A stretch of 64,000 nt of DNA from Nematostella vectensis. Lineage: Eukaryota > Cnidaria > Anthozoa > Actiniaria > Edwardsiidae. The stretch lies in contig NC_064040.1 in NCBI RefSeq assembly GCF_932526225.1, forward strand, positions 10,702,856 to 10,766,855, read 5' to 3'. This document shows positions 1 to 11,282 of the stretch, piece after piece (position 1 is the stretch's first letter; every line of letters begins with the position of its first letter). A model generated the notes under the pieces. The model had not been told where the DNA came from. It made no database searches and saw nothing but the letters and a program-made list of their open reading frames with translations. The translations under genes were made by a program, and so were the position numbers.

Positions 1-115
1 TGATTGCGCGCGCACAGTAATTTTTGCCGGTGGTGTGAGGAAGTGAAAAAGCATGAAATGCCGTCCTGAACATACAGGACGAGACGCCGGCAAGTAAAGC
101 GTGCGCGCGCAATCA
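1..115. repeat. Inverted-repeat element with internal hairpin
   Basis: Bases 1-15 (TGATTGCGCGCGCAC) are the exact reverse complement of bases 101-115. Inside lies a second hairpin, CGTCCTG/CAGGACG at 62-81. This resembles a short foldback MITE, although the left flank is outside the window so no target-site duplication can be checked. It lies in, or downstream of, the last intron visible for the HRQ-family gene. Confidence 0.5.
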
Positions 116-206
116 ACGTCGTGGATCTAAATCACCCTATTTAGAGCCAAGAGGGTGTGTGGTAAGAAGGGGGGATTCCCTAGGTACGCTCCTACGTGCT
201 GCTAAC

Positions 207-1520
207 CTGCAGTAAGGACGTAGGCTTGGTGTTCCTCGCTCCACTCCATCACACACCAATCCTCCTGGGTCAGCCGCCCGCATTTGAACAGCGGGTCCTC
301 CTCGCCTGGCCCGTCTGATGTCGATATGAACTCCTTTAGCATCTTGTTGTAGATTCCGTTCTCTCTTGACTCGAACTTATCCGGAAAGCGCTCTGAGAAC
401 AACACAATATGAATGACTGCCAGCGTGGACACAAGCAACACCCTCAACCGTCAACGCAGTATTTATTTTCCATACACTCTTTTTTGATAAGAACGTCTAA
501 CTTTCAGTTGGGGCTGGTCCGTTCCTGTTTTTTTTTTTTACAAAATGTAGGAAGAAAACCACGCGCGTCGACTTTTTCTATTGTTCTTAAGGATGTTCTT
601 AAATTTTAGTGTCTATATAAATAAAATACCCAATGCATTAGGAAAATAATTACACAAATGTTCATTAGCGTAGTATGCAGTCTGCTTCAAGTTTGTTTCG
701 ACAATGTTACTACACTATAAAGGAACTAAATTTTTGATAGAAATTCAACCTCTTGAGAAGTAGGTTAGGGAGGGGTAATGGATATAGAGGAGGGTTTAGG
801 GCTTTAAACCCCTGTCTTGGGCCGCCAATTGAAGTGTGCTCAGAGAAAGATAACGGAACATTTTGGTTACCCCCCCACCCCTTGGCAAAAAAGCTAGATC
901 CGCCACTGGAAGGAGGGTTGTTTAGCTTTCTTACTTGGTAAGTATTCAGCAAGCATTTCTAACAGCTCTCTCTTTGCCAGCTTCGTGCTGTCATCGTGAT
1001 TGGTGACAAAAACCTTGTCTCGGTGAAGTTGCAAGAGCCTCTGTTTCTCTTTTTGTTGGGCCGCGTATGTCTTGTCGATCTTGATCCAGTCTTTGAGGTC
1101 CATCTTCATGGTCATCATTCGTACTCGCTCTGTAGGAATTTAATAGGCGGGGATATTCGCTCAATTGGTCATTTTGCACTAAAGAAATCGCTTGGGTTGG
1201 CAACTTACTCCAAAATAAACATAGAAATGGCTTCGGCCGTTACGCTAGCATGGGGGGGGGGCTAACAGAGAGCAAAACGAAATATTTCAATGAAGTATAG
1301 CGAATAACTGTTTTGGTCCTGCAGGGAGAGTTGTGTGACCTAGTCCTCACAGTTCCGAAGAAGACTAGAGGGAAGAGTGGACGGTAGAACATCCCCAGCA
1401 AAAATGTGTACTTTTCGTACTTGGTATTTCCATTTTGTATGTTCCAAGGTAAGGCTTGCCGTCCTCAAAGGTCTCCCACTCGAAGGCGTTTTCGATTTCT
1501 TCCACATCGAACACCATTCT
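207..1520 (-). CDS. HRQ/DUF3445 family protein (haem-dependent oxidative N-demethylase alpha-like), partial, 3 exons
   Basis: Three exons in transcript order: 1421-1520, 935-1129 and 207-392. All have AG acceptors and GT donors (GTACG, GTAAG, GTTAG) and continuous phase. The joined protein reads through DGKPYLGTYKM, then MDLKDWIKIDKTYAAQ, a helical stretch ending RELLEMLAEYLP, then KRFPDKF and RLTQEDWCVMEW. These match the order of the conserved blocks I know for the PF11927/DUF3445 family: the DW..(I/L)D..Y block, ELL..L..(Y/H)LP..(R)(Y/F)P, and QED..(L/M)M. Family members include haem-dependent oxidative N-demethylases and many fungal and bacterial proteins of unknown substrate. Exons upstream of 1520 and the C-terminal exons (left of the window) are missing. 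Family assignment is good; substrate unknown. Confidence 0.7.
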
Positions 1521-1630
1521 CTGAAAACATATGAATATTGTTTCTGTTGTCTTCAACAGATGGAATACAACGAAAACCATCATCTGATGGCACGTATAAT
1601 AAGAACGTCCCGTTATAAATACACGTTTTA

Positions 1631-2086
1631 CAGTGGAACCTCGATTTTACGATGAGGTTCCTTTCTCCCGGCGGAAATATAGTGGAATGTATGAGAAATT
1701 ACCTCGATCTTACGATATTGGATACAACGGTATTTTCGATTTTACGATACAAACCTGTATCGTAAAATCGATACAACGATATTACTGATTCTGTCTATCA
1801 ACAAAGAGAAAAAAACTCAAGACACCACACACGTACAATACAGTTTTTGACTTGACAGATCTTACTAAATGCAGATTTATAGTCTTACAGAGAGTAACTG
1901 TACAGTCTCACACAGAGTAGAGTTACCATATTATTTTGTAAACGTTGATAATTAACCCGGCCTCGCTACAACGGTATTTTCAATGGATTTTCCTTGATAT
2001 CGTAAAATGGAGGACCTCTTTGCAACGACACCTCAACTTTGCGACACATTTTCGCAAAGGCATATCGTAAAATCCAGGTTCCACTG
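1631..2086. mobile_element. pogo/Tigger-like non-autonomous DNA transposon
   Basis: The left end CAGTGGAACCTCGATTTTAC and the right end (reverse complement CAGTGGAACCTGGATTTTAC) form terminal inverted repeats over more than 20 bp with one mismatch. The element is flanked by TA on both sides, as expected for Tc1/mariner/pogo insertion. The interior repeats the phrase 'gattttacgat' several times in both orientations and has no transposase reading frame. The terminal sequence resembles Tigger-type ends. A truncated relative lies near 60653. Confidence 0.75.
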
Positions 2087-2439
2087 TATATAAATTCAGG
2101 CTTCTATTTTTAACATTTTAACAGAAGGTTGAAATACCCTTAATTTTGAAATGTGCGATTCCAGAAAAATATCTGCAATAACCCCAAGTCCCCCACGGAG
2201 AGAAATTCGCGGGGGGGGGGGGGGGAGGGGGCGTCATTCAGTGCCGGGCGTGAAGGGGGGGGGGGGGGTTAAAAAACTCATTCTACCACTCTATACTAGT
2301 TTTGTTGATTTGTATTATAAGGGTTCCATTTGATATCTGACGGGAGAACTGATTGGGTAGCTCGGAAGCTCGTTTTTTTCTTCTCTCTTGGCTTTGCTTT
2401 TTAAACCTTGGTTTGAAATTATTTTAGTTTTTTTTGTTG
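2087..2439. other. Intergenic, G-rich runs
   Basis: No supported gene. Holds two long G runs (about 2211-2226 and 2256-2268) and AT-rich sequence before the LINE. Confidence 0.5.
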
Positions 2440-3910
2440 GCAGGGATTTCAACACTAAAGACGTAGAAGGCAGGATCAATTATTGTCCCGTCGTTAACTC
2501 AGATTGGAAAACTGCCAGGGTCACTCCTATTAAGGAGGATGCTAGAACTAATCCCGACAACTATCGGCCTATATCAGTTCTACCAGCAGTCACAAAAATT
2601 ATTGAAAGAATAATTTTCAATCAATTCTACAGTTACCTGACAGAGCATAAGCTACTTTCTGAAACTCAGTCGGGTTTCAGACCACAACACTGGTGTACAA
2701 ACATAGATAAGGGTCTGCTGAATGGCGTTATATTTTTAGACCTGAAAAAGGCATTTGATACTATAAACCACGAGGTATTGCTAGCCACACTCAGCCATAT
2801 GGTGTTGGTACAACAAGCATCAAGTGGTTCTCTTCTTATCTAACAAAGAGGAAACAGAAAACAAGCAATGACAGGGCTCTGTCATGTGACTGTGAAATCA
2901 AATGCGGAATACCAGAAGGATCCATATTAGGACCGCTTTTATTTATACCTTTATAGTTTACATCAATGACGTTCCTGCATGCTATCTAAACTCTAGCGTT
3001 CGAATGTATGCAGATGACACCAGCCTTACTGTGCCAAGTGCATACCCATGCACCTTAGGGGAAAAAATGAACGAAGACTTAGGACGAAGGCTGTACATGG
3101 CTGAAGGCAAATAAACTTAGCCTAAATGAAATCAAAACAAAATACACAATAATAGCGAATCCACATAACATAAGGAATCTAGACCACCTCTTTGAAATAA
3201 TAGCAGATGGGAAACTTGTAAAACGAGAAATAAGCTATAAATACCTGGGAGTTGAGATAGATCAAACTCTCAGCTGGAAAAATCAAATTGACCAAACTGT
3301 TAAGAAAGTATCTGGAGGAACTGGGGCACTCAGAAAGGCTCGGCATTTTGCTCCCCTTGAAACTAGAATTTCAATATACAACTCCCTCATACAGCCATAT
3401 TTTGATTATTGTAGTGCTGTATGTGGGACATGCGGCAAAGGGATGTCGAACACCTTCCAGATACTACAGAACAGGGCAGCCAGGGTCTTGACCTTTTCGA
3501 CTCATGACACGCGGTCGAGGGATCTACTGAATGAGCTAAAATGGGATAACCTTGAGACCAGGAGGGCTAAACAGTTAGCAATGACTTTGTACAAAACCCA
3601 AAATGGAACTCCAGACTACCTCTCAAAGACATTCATAAATTCGCATCAAATTCATAAGTACAATCTTAGAAATTTGTAGGGTAGTCTGTTTGTGGTCAGA
3701 CCAAATAAGGAAGCAGGAAACACTGTTTCCAATATAGAGAAGCTGTCAGTGGAATAGCTTTCCAAACAATATTAAAAATACATCTCTCCAAAATTTTAGA
3801 AAATCTCTAAATGACAATGTAAATAGGTAAGTATAGTTTTAGTAATACACAGCCCTTTGAAAGAGCAAAGTTTTTCATTGTAACTTTTATGAAAAGATTC
3901 AGTGTTTAAA
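2440..3910 (+). mobile_element. Decayed non-LTR retrotransposon (LINE), reverse transcriptase part
   Basis: Reverse-transcriptase blocks follow in the right order but in different frames. DNYRPISVLPAVTKIIER and FLDLKKAFDTINHEVLL come at 2445-2843, the catalytic MYADDTSLTV block near 3004-3035, YKYLGVEIDQTLSWKNQI near 3235, IYNSLIQPYFDYCSAV near 3375-3425, then QILQNRAARVLT and a C-terminus ending at 3679. Several frameshifts mean it cannot be translated as one protein. The 5' half with the endonuclease is missing. Order and motifs fit the jockey/CR1/L2 group of LINEs. A 3' untranslated tail runs into a simple repeat at about 3911. Confidence 0.85.
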
Positions 3911-3936
3911 TAAAGATTGATTGATCGATCGATTGG

Positions 3937-3976
<40 letters not shown>

Positions 3977-3977
3977 C
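3911..3977 (+). repeat. (TTGA)n microsatellite, LINE 3' tail
   Basis: After 'aataaaga', the tetranucleotide TTGA/GATT repeats about 15 times with two interruptions. Many LINEs of this group end in such a short repeat, so it is probably the tail of the element at 2440-3910. Confidence 0.8.
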
Positions 3978-4195
3978 GCCTAAGCAGGATACTGTGCTGA
4001 AGCGTCACAAAATTTATACGACTTACGTTCTACAGCATTCGAATAGATTTGCGAGAGTAGCAAAGGATCGCTGAAATTCCATAAATCGAATGCATGTACA
4101 GTTCGTCGCATGCCTTCTCTGTTGCGCCCTCTTACTTGAACCAAGCCTTGCCTGAATTTGGTTGCATCACAACTCTCGTAGCCCAAGACTTTTCC

Positions 4196-5248
4196 TAGTT
4201 ATGATAAATTCATTAAGCTGGCAAAATACGACATCAACCCTTACATCAAGAACTGGATAACGAGCTTCCTGTGCGATCGCCAGCAGCGAGTTGTGGTTGA
4301 TGGGATGGCTACCAGTTTCCTTGGAATCAGCAGAGGAGTCCCCCAAGGGACCGTGCTAGGACAGTTGCTATTCTCTATCGTGGTAAATAACATTCAGCCC
4401 GCTAGCGCCAACTCTTTATTAATCAAATATGCGGATGACATCACAATAAGTACGCCTGTGATATCTGGCTCAGACACGATTGATTCATCACTGGAGGAAG
4501 TTACCAACATCAAGCGCTGGGCGCTGGAGAACCGATCGGAGTTGAACATGAAAAAGACCTTCGAGATGGTAGCCTATTCCAGAGTCCATTGAGGGTATAG
4601 TTAGAAAGAATGAACTGAAACTGTTAGGGATCACGATCGCTGAGGATCCATGTAATTGGGACACTCAATTTGAAAACATGTTGTCGAAAGCTATTTCCAG
4701 ATTGTATATTCTTAGGGTCTGTAAGTACTATGGATACTCTTCACATGACCTCACGGTGCTTTTTAATAGTATTATGTCAGTTTTTACCTACGCAATGGAG
4801 GTCTGGGCCTCTGCCCACCATATTAAGTATCTCTCACGTATAGATAAGTTTTGCAAAAGAGCTTTTCGTTATGGTTACACTAGCGAGTACTTTTCCATTG
4901 CTTTTCTCATCTCTAAGAAAGACAGAAGTCTCTGGGTCAAGATTACTGGGAACAGCAACCACCCACTCCACGATTTACTGCCCCCTCAAAGGAATAGGTG
5001 TCTGAGAGCTACAGGCCATAACTACATTCTGCCTCGTGTACATACTGAGCGCTTTAAGCGTTGTTTTATAAACAGATGCCTTTTCAATTTTGTAGACTTA
5101 ATCCGGTACATAGATCTCTAATGTAGTATCCAGTAACGTTTATGAATTTACAAATAATAGTTTTGTTTGTTTTTTTTACTAGAATTGTAAAGTTACACGT
5201 TTGCATGTAACTATTGTTTTTAATAAAGATCTTACCTACCTACCTACA
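4196..5248 (+). mobile_element. Second, different 5'-truncated LINE fragment
   Basis: Starts inside the reverse transcriptase (KLAKYDINPYIKNWITSFL near 4215). It continues with GVPQGTVLGQLLF near 4336 and the catalytic block KYADDITIS near 4426, then shifts frame near 4590. From about 4600 to 5121 it reads LKLLGITIAEDPCNW, then YAMEVWASAHH, ending in RYIDL and a stop. Its 3' tail is TAATAAAGATC followed by (TTAC/CTAC)n to 5248. The sequence and tail differ clearly from the upstream LINE, so these are two insertions from different families. Confidence 0.8.
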
Positions 5249-7041
5249 AACGTCCCGTGGCGTTGCCCCATTGTTGTACTCTCCTTGAATCTCAGTGTGG
5301 TTCTTTTATTATTTCCACGTTATTGCATAAAGCGTGAAGTCCCTGATCATTTTGAGCGTTAAGCGCTCTGATTTTATGTTTAGATTAGACTGTTTAATTA
5401 CATTTTACATACAACACTCCCGCTCAATTCCGAGTCACACAAAGCATATATTTCCATCGGCTAATTCAAGCGAGTAACCAAGATATTTTCATTTAAATAT
5501 TGTCAATAACTTATCGGACTTTATTCGTAGATAGATATTTCGTAGTATTCTTGCATATAAACCGCTGATATGATAAAGAATAATAAAGGAGTAGTTGATT
5601 TGGGAGATCCAAAAATTTGTACCATCAGATCAACTTACATAAACCCATTTGTATCAAGGAAAACAATAGATATCATGCTAAGATTTTCAAAAACCCTTTC
5701 TTGAATACACGTTAGCGTTTTAAGCACGAAGACTCTAGATTGTCTTTGCTCTCTTTTGTACTGAGTTTCTACACTTATATTACACTATTACCAGATTACA
5801 CTTTTATTCGTGTACGGGTTTATAAAGGCTACTTTATAATTGCAGGGTAAAGGTGAACCCGGGCCATTACGAAAGGAATCAAAGGTATTTGCATCAATAG
5901 TTCAATAGTCATAGCTGAGGTTAAAAAAACATTGATTTAACTCGCAAGTTTCGACAAGTTGTATAAACTTTTATGTAATTGTATGAACCGAACCCTAAAT
6001 CATAGCAGTTGCATATGTGCACGATAGAGCCTTCAACTCGAACTTCACAGTTGAAGACCTCAATCCAGACAAGGGCATAGCCGCAAGAGGCTAGTTTCGA
6101 CAAGGTGATACTGAGAAATAAATGCACTCACCAATAACTCTTAGACAAAATCCACTGCTTCAATAGGGCGAGAATCTTGAAGATGCCCTCTCAAGTCAAG
6201 AGACAGCACCGTCCTCAATAGTCCTTAGCAGGCGCTTTAATGAAGTCACGCACGCCACTCACGCCTCGTCACCAGGTCATAGGGCAGCCCTTAACAAGAT
6301 AAGACCCCGGATGTAAGACAGTACGAGAAACGTATAGCTTACTCTACGAGAAACGAACTCCGATTTTCAAGATCGTTTCGCCGAAGGCAAAATCGTTCTT
6401 CCGAAGACAAGATCGTTCTTACTGTTTTAAAAATATTTCATCACCAAAATTAACACTCGAAGGCAAAAACGTTTTTCCGATTTTCAGGATCGTTCTTCCG
6501 GAAAGATCTGCTTCACGGAGACAAAAACTTCTGTACAGGAATTGAAAACGTTTATCAGTGCGAGAAAACCCCAAAAGAAAAAACGTTCTTCCGATTTTGA
6601 TAATCGTTACAAAAAAACAACATCTCTCTCTCGAGAAATGCTTCGTTTGTTAATTTTAATTTTGAGCTATATTTTAGCTTAGTCTGTGTGACATTAAATC
6701 TGCGGTTTAACAAGTTATTTGCAAAGACAAGTTAAGTTTAAAAGCTAACTCAATTCCTTAGTTTGCATGCGGTTCATAATCAATTTGAAAACCTTACCTA
6801 TCGCGATGATCGTAATGGTAAATTAAAGCTAAGATATTGATGCGCGAATTCAATAGCAAGCGCAAAGCCGTCATAGTAAAGTTGTGGTCGCCAATAACAT
6901 TTCGTTGTTTTGAAAAGACAAGAAAATATCAACAGCCGACTCGCTTTCTTAATTTGCATACGGTATACGACGAACTGTACGGATCGCGACTATCCTAATG
7001 GCAAAAGAAAGCTGAGATATACAAATATAAGAGGGCTATTT
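5249..7041. other. Intergenic; degenerate repeats
   Basis: No supported gene. At about 6350-6620 a degenerate phrase (CGTTCTTCCGA / AAGGCAAAA) recurs at least six times, like an old minisatellite. The rest is AT-rich unique-looking sequence. Confidence 0.5.
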
Positions 7042-7197
7042 CAGCGGCGTAGCCAGGATTTTCAACAGGAGGCGGCCCAACAGGAACTTTCAAGGCATTT
7101 TCTCCTGTATTTCAGATAATGTCTCAAACATTTACTGTATTTTTGGCAAAAGAGGGGAGGCGGGCCCCCTACGCCACCCCACCTAGCTACGCCCCTG
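7042..7197. mobile_element. Small DNA transposon remnant with GGGGCGTAGC-type ends
   Basis: The left end CAGCGGCGTAGCCAGG and the reverse complement of the right end, CAGGGGCGTAGCTAGG, match at 14 of 16 positions. There is no coding sequence inside. Single-ended relatives of the same terminus occur near 24292 and 25123, so the family is dispersed. Confidence 0.6.
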
Positions 7198-8760
7198 TAA
7201 TTTAAGATAGGTCTGTTTGGTGCGCGAGTTGAGTGACAAGCCGGAGAATCGTCATATTGTTGTCGTCACACAGTTAACAAGTCGTTTTATTGCAAAGACA
7301 AATAGAGTCTACTCGCTTTCTTAGTTTGCATACTTTTCACTTTTCTATAAATTAGGAATGCTTTGAACTTACTGGGTGGACAATTTTTAATAATTGGTTA
7401 TTATCGCATTGAAAACTGTCGGCATTAGTTTATTGGAATCATTACCTTTCCCAACAGTCGAGCATTTAGCCATTGCGTTATAAAAAAGGCATTTTTACTG
7501 GGATACCTTTGGAAGCCCAGTCATAAAATTCAAATTACAGGATTGCTATAATTAACATAATAAATAAATGAACAATAAAAAGCTCCCCTTCAAACATTAT
7601 CTGTAAATGCTGTCGTTCTTTAGTTCCATTTAGTTCCACTTTGATTTAGGCTTGATATTGCTGAAAAACAGATAACTAAATTGTTTATTTTTTTTTATGT
7701 ACTGACAAGTTCGTCAGGTTTATGTACCCCCCAAGTTTAGTCCATTTTTCAGAGCTTTTCATATTCATTCTTTCCAAAAATGTTCAGATTATGGAACTCT
7801 ATGTCAAATACTGGTCCCCCTACACACACACACACTTCCTACTCCCCCCCCCCCCAAACACACACACACTTTTGGGACCAATGGGTGAAGTATTTTGAAG
7901 TTTATTGATGAAAATCGTCTCCTAACAAATCGCTATGAATGAATCCCAAAGAACGTGACTACCTTACATCTCGACACCTGTCCGGCTACCCATAAGACAA
8001 ATTTAGTTTTATTACTACAAAATATATTGATCTCTCTCATTGAAAGTAGAGCATATGTGTAAATTAAGACAAGTTCCAACAGAATATCGGTAGCAGTTTT
8101 AATCAATGTTCGTAAAAAGATATTGTAACTTTCTTAGAGGTAAACATGTCAGTAGCCATGTGTAGGGTAAGATATGTAAAACTATGAAAATATTTTGGTC
8201 TTTTAGTGCTTACTTATTTTTTTTTTGGTATTTTGGTCCTTCCTTTTTTGTTTTCTTCCTAAAATAGCTTTATCCCTCATTGAATGTCATTTTAATTTTA
8301 TGGAACATTTTCAATGAAATCTAGAGCATTGTGTTGTATTTTTGGGCTGTTGGTTATATATGTATATGCTATAATTTCAACACATTCTCATTTTTCCTGA
8401 ATTTTATCTCGGTGCTATCTCTTCTGCGGGGAAAGTCTTTGTAAGATTTTTACAATCAGCCCCATCTACTTATATGGAGCACACTCCCACCACCCCCACC
8501 TCAATAGATGATGCTTCGTACCTTTCTTACCCCAATCAGTGTTGTGATATGGCATTTACAATAAAAAACAGGACTATACTTGTATTTTTATTATATCCAA
8601 AGGAAGTGTGCAGTAGCATCTTTGTCATACATTTCACAACACAGGGCCCAAACAAATAGCAGATCCTTAAAATGGCTTTATGTTCTGGCGGGGTGCCGGG
8701 CCGGAGTTAGGCCGGTGTGCAAACTGTCCAAACACATCGCCAGCATATTCACGCGTGACT
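7198..8760. other. Intergenic
   Basis: No supported gene. AT-rich sequence with a CA-rich and poly-C patch at about 7823-7870. Confidence 0.5.
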
Positions 8761-9003
8761 CATGCATGACGGGACCAAAGGAAACCCAAAACCACCTTTT
8801 TACTTGTCTTTGCCAAAGGCTACCCATGATTCCGCGGGATTCCGGTTGAATTCGGGTCTATTTTGTCACCTGGTGTTGTAACGTCATGCATGACGGGACC
8901 AAAGGCAACCCAAGACCACCATTTTACTTGTCTTTTTTAAAGGCAACCCATGATTCCGCAGGATTCCGGTTAAATTCGGGTCTATTTCGTCACCTGGTGC
9001 TGT
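8761..9003 (+). repeat. Tandem duplication, about 123-bp unit, two copies
   Basis: The block beginning CATGCATGACGGGACCAAAG at 8761 recurs at 8884 with scattered substitutions. Both copies contain CCCATGATTCCGC and end near CACCTGGTG(T/C)TGTA. Confidence 0.8.
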
Positions 9004-9500
9004 AGCGGTTGCCATTTTCACGACTACGAGTTACAAGAGAACGATGAAAATTGATTAATTTAATTGGATGACAAGATAGTAGCACGTGGGATTGTATTCT
9101 GTGTGATTTATTTCAGTCATATATCGGTTTCAAGACCAAAAATTTGCGATGTTCTCTTTATTTATAGATGCGGACGTTGCAAGCTCAGCATGTGGGTTCG
9201 TGTACAAACTGCGCCAGAAAATCTGTGATATGCCAAGTGCTGGCCAAAAGTTTGAACTCAATCAAAATTTCGCCAGCACTCGGCCAGGACCAGCCAGCAC
9301 TTTCCCAACACAGTGTTCAAACTGCGCCAACATTGCTGGGCCAACGTCTCGTCAGTAATGCTGGCGCAGTTTGCACGGGGCTATAGGGCTATCAAATATC
9401 AAGCATACTCCCTAAATATAAGCGAATACAGTTTCCTTTGTTCATATTGCCTTTTATGGCCTTGGATGACCTTTGTAAAGCGGTATTTTTCTGTATTTTT

Positions 9501-9605
9501 CAATTGCGCGAGTTAACCTTGATTAACTCGGTATTTTTCAATTGCGCGAGTTAACCTCGATTAACTCGGTATTTTTCAATTGCGCGAGTTAATCTCGATT
9601 AATTC
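9501..9605 (+). repeat. Tandem repeat, 38-bp unit, three copies
   Basis: Units start at 9501, 9539 and 9577 with CAATTGCGCGAGTTAA. Each unit contains the imperfect inverted pair GAGTTAA...TTAACTC, so it can form a hairpin. Confidence 0.8.
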
Positions 9606-9666
9606 TCAGTTTCTGTGTCGCCGATAGAAAAACAGCATTCCTGGTGCAACCGCTAGGCACAGACCA

Positions 9667-9785
9667 TAACCTGAGTATCAGGCCCTCCTATGTTTCTATC
9701 GCGCCGGCGAGGAACAAGACAAATTTTATTTTTCCTTTCCTCATTTTCTTCGGAAAAATTAAGATTCCGCCTGATACTCAGGTTA
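9667..9785. mobile_element. MITE-like foldback with 17-bp perfect inverted repeats
   Basis: TAACCTGAGTATCAGGC at 9667-9683 is exactly reverse-complementary to 9769-9785. The 85-bp interior is non-coding. Just to the right (9852-9990) two short direct repeats follow, AGGGAGATTATATACTGTG and a block of about 45 bp containing TTTCGAGCCGTGTGAGTATG. Confidence 0.6.
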
Positions 9786-11282
9786 CACAGCATAGTTAAG
9801 AGAAGCGCTGGCTTTTGCAATGCTCGAAGACCCGCGAAATAATCACATAGGGAGATTATATACTGTGATAATAGGGAGATTATATACTGTGAGATCTTTC
9901 GAGCCGTGTGAGTATGACTTCTTGCACGCGTGAGATCTTTCGAGCCGTGTGAGTATGACTTCTTGCACTCGCACATGACTTCTTGCACGTCTTAAGCCAT
10001 ATGGTCTGCAAGGTTGGTCTGTAAGGTAGCCTGCAATGCAGGCGTTAACCATATGTTTTTAGCGAAAAAAAAAACCGACCTCGAGCGATTCGTAGCCGCC
10101 ATCTTTGATTTTGAGCAAAAATGAAGAAGATGGGAAGGGGCGGGGAAGGATAGAGTTTTCCATTCGCTTAAAATCCAAGATTGCGGCTATAAAATCACCG
10201 GGTGCGCCTGTATTTACGCAGGCTAGTCTGTAAGGTTGGTTTGCGCGGGAGTTATTTGACCCTTTCACGCCACAGGGACCAGCTTTTTATTCCCCGCCAA
10301 GGCAAGGATTTAAAATGGTACTAACAAAAAATTATTGACGTTATAATAGCATGACAGCACAAGAACATCGCGACATTACATTACGAGTAGTTATTACTTT
10401 TGAGTTATTAAGTAATTCTCGTCGTGCAAAAAGTCACGGTAGACAATTAGTAGCCCGGGCGGGTTTATAGCGGGCGGTCAGGCATGCAGATGTGCTTTTT
10501 TATTTGATACCTAAATGGATTGGAATCTCATATTTTAAATTGATTGCCAAATTGATTTGATTGAAACCGTGCGTTAAATGTTAAAATCAAACTATTTAAA
10601 GTTCTAGAACTGTTAAAAAAGGTTCTGGAGGGCTATAAACGGAAACTGGAATTCTCCGTACGATTTCAGTCACCGGACAAGAGGTTTTAGCTACCATGAA
10701 TGACAAGACATCTCCCGGAACGGAATTAGAGTAAAATGTGCAGACGAGAGACAGGACTAAACAAGAAAGACAGCTGTGAAACGGAATTTTGACCCTTTAT
10801 CACTAATTATAGAGTATACGAGTCATAGAACGTCTTGTTTACCGTTTAGAATGAACAAATGAATCGTGTTTCGATGATATGATGATGTCTTTCGATAGTG
10901 GCAGGGATCAGGGCTTTGAAAACAGCCTTTTATATTGCTGTGATACACCGACGGAGGTTAATAATAGGGTAACATAGTCAATTGATTGAGGTCAAGGAAT
11001 CATCATAATATGAAAGCCCGGGAAATTAACATTCTGTTTTGCAAACATCTAATAAAATCATCCAGTTTTGTTATCAAAAGCAAAGAGAATAAATAGTTTT
11101 TAGATAATAAAGTGTAAAGTAGATGAATGTGATAAAAGTTATTTGATTATTGGGGAATCCTCTCTTTTAGAGCACTCGAAATCGAATAATCATGCGCAAC
11201 CAATTTGCATTGGTTACCCTGTGGTAGATCTAGGAAAGCCTGTCCAGAACTCTAGTTACGCGAGTCTATGTTTATGTAAACC
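9786..11282. other. Intergenic, upstream of GCH1
   Basis: Direct repeats at 9852-9990. A pair of GTCTGTAAGGTTGGT phrases lies at about 10013 and 10227, beside inverted TAGCCTGC/GCAGGCTA motifs, which suggests another dispersed element. The rest up to the GCH1 start shows no coding exon. No core promoter motif could be assigned. Confidence 0.4.
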
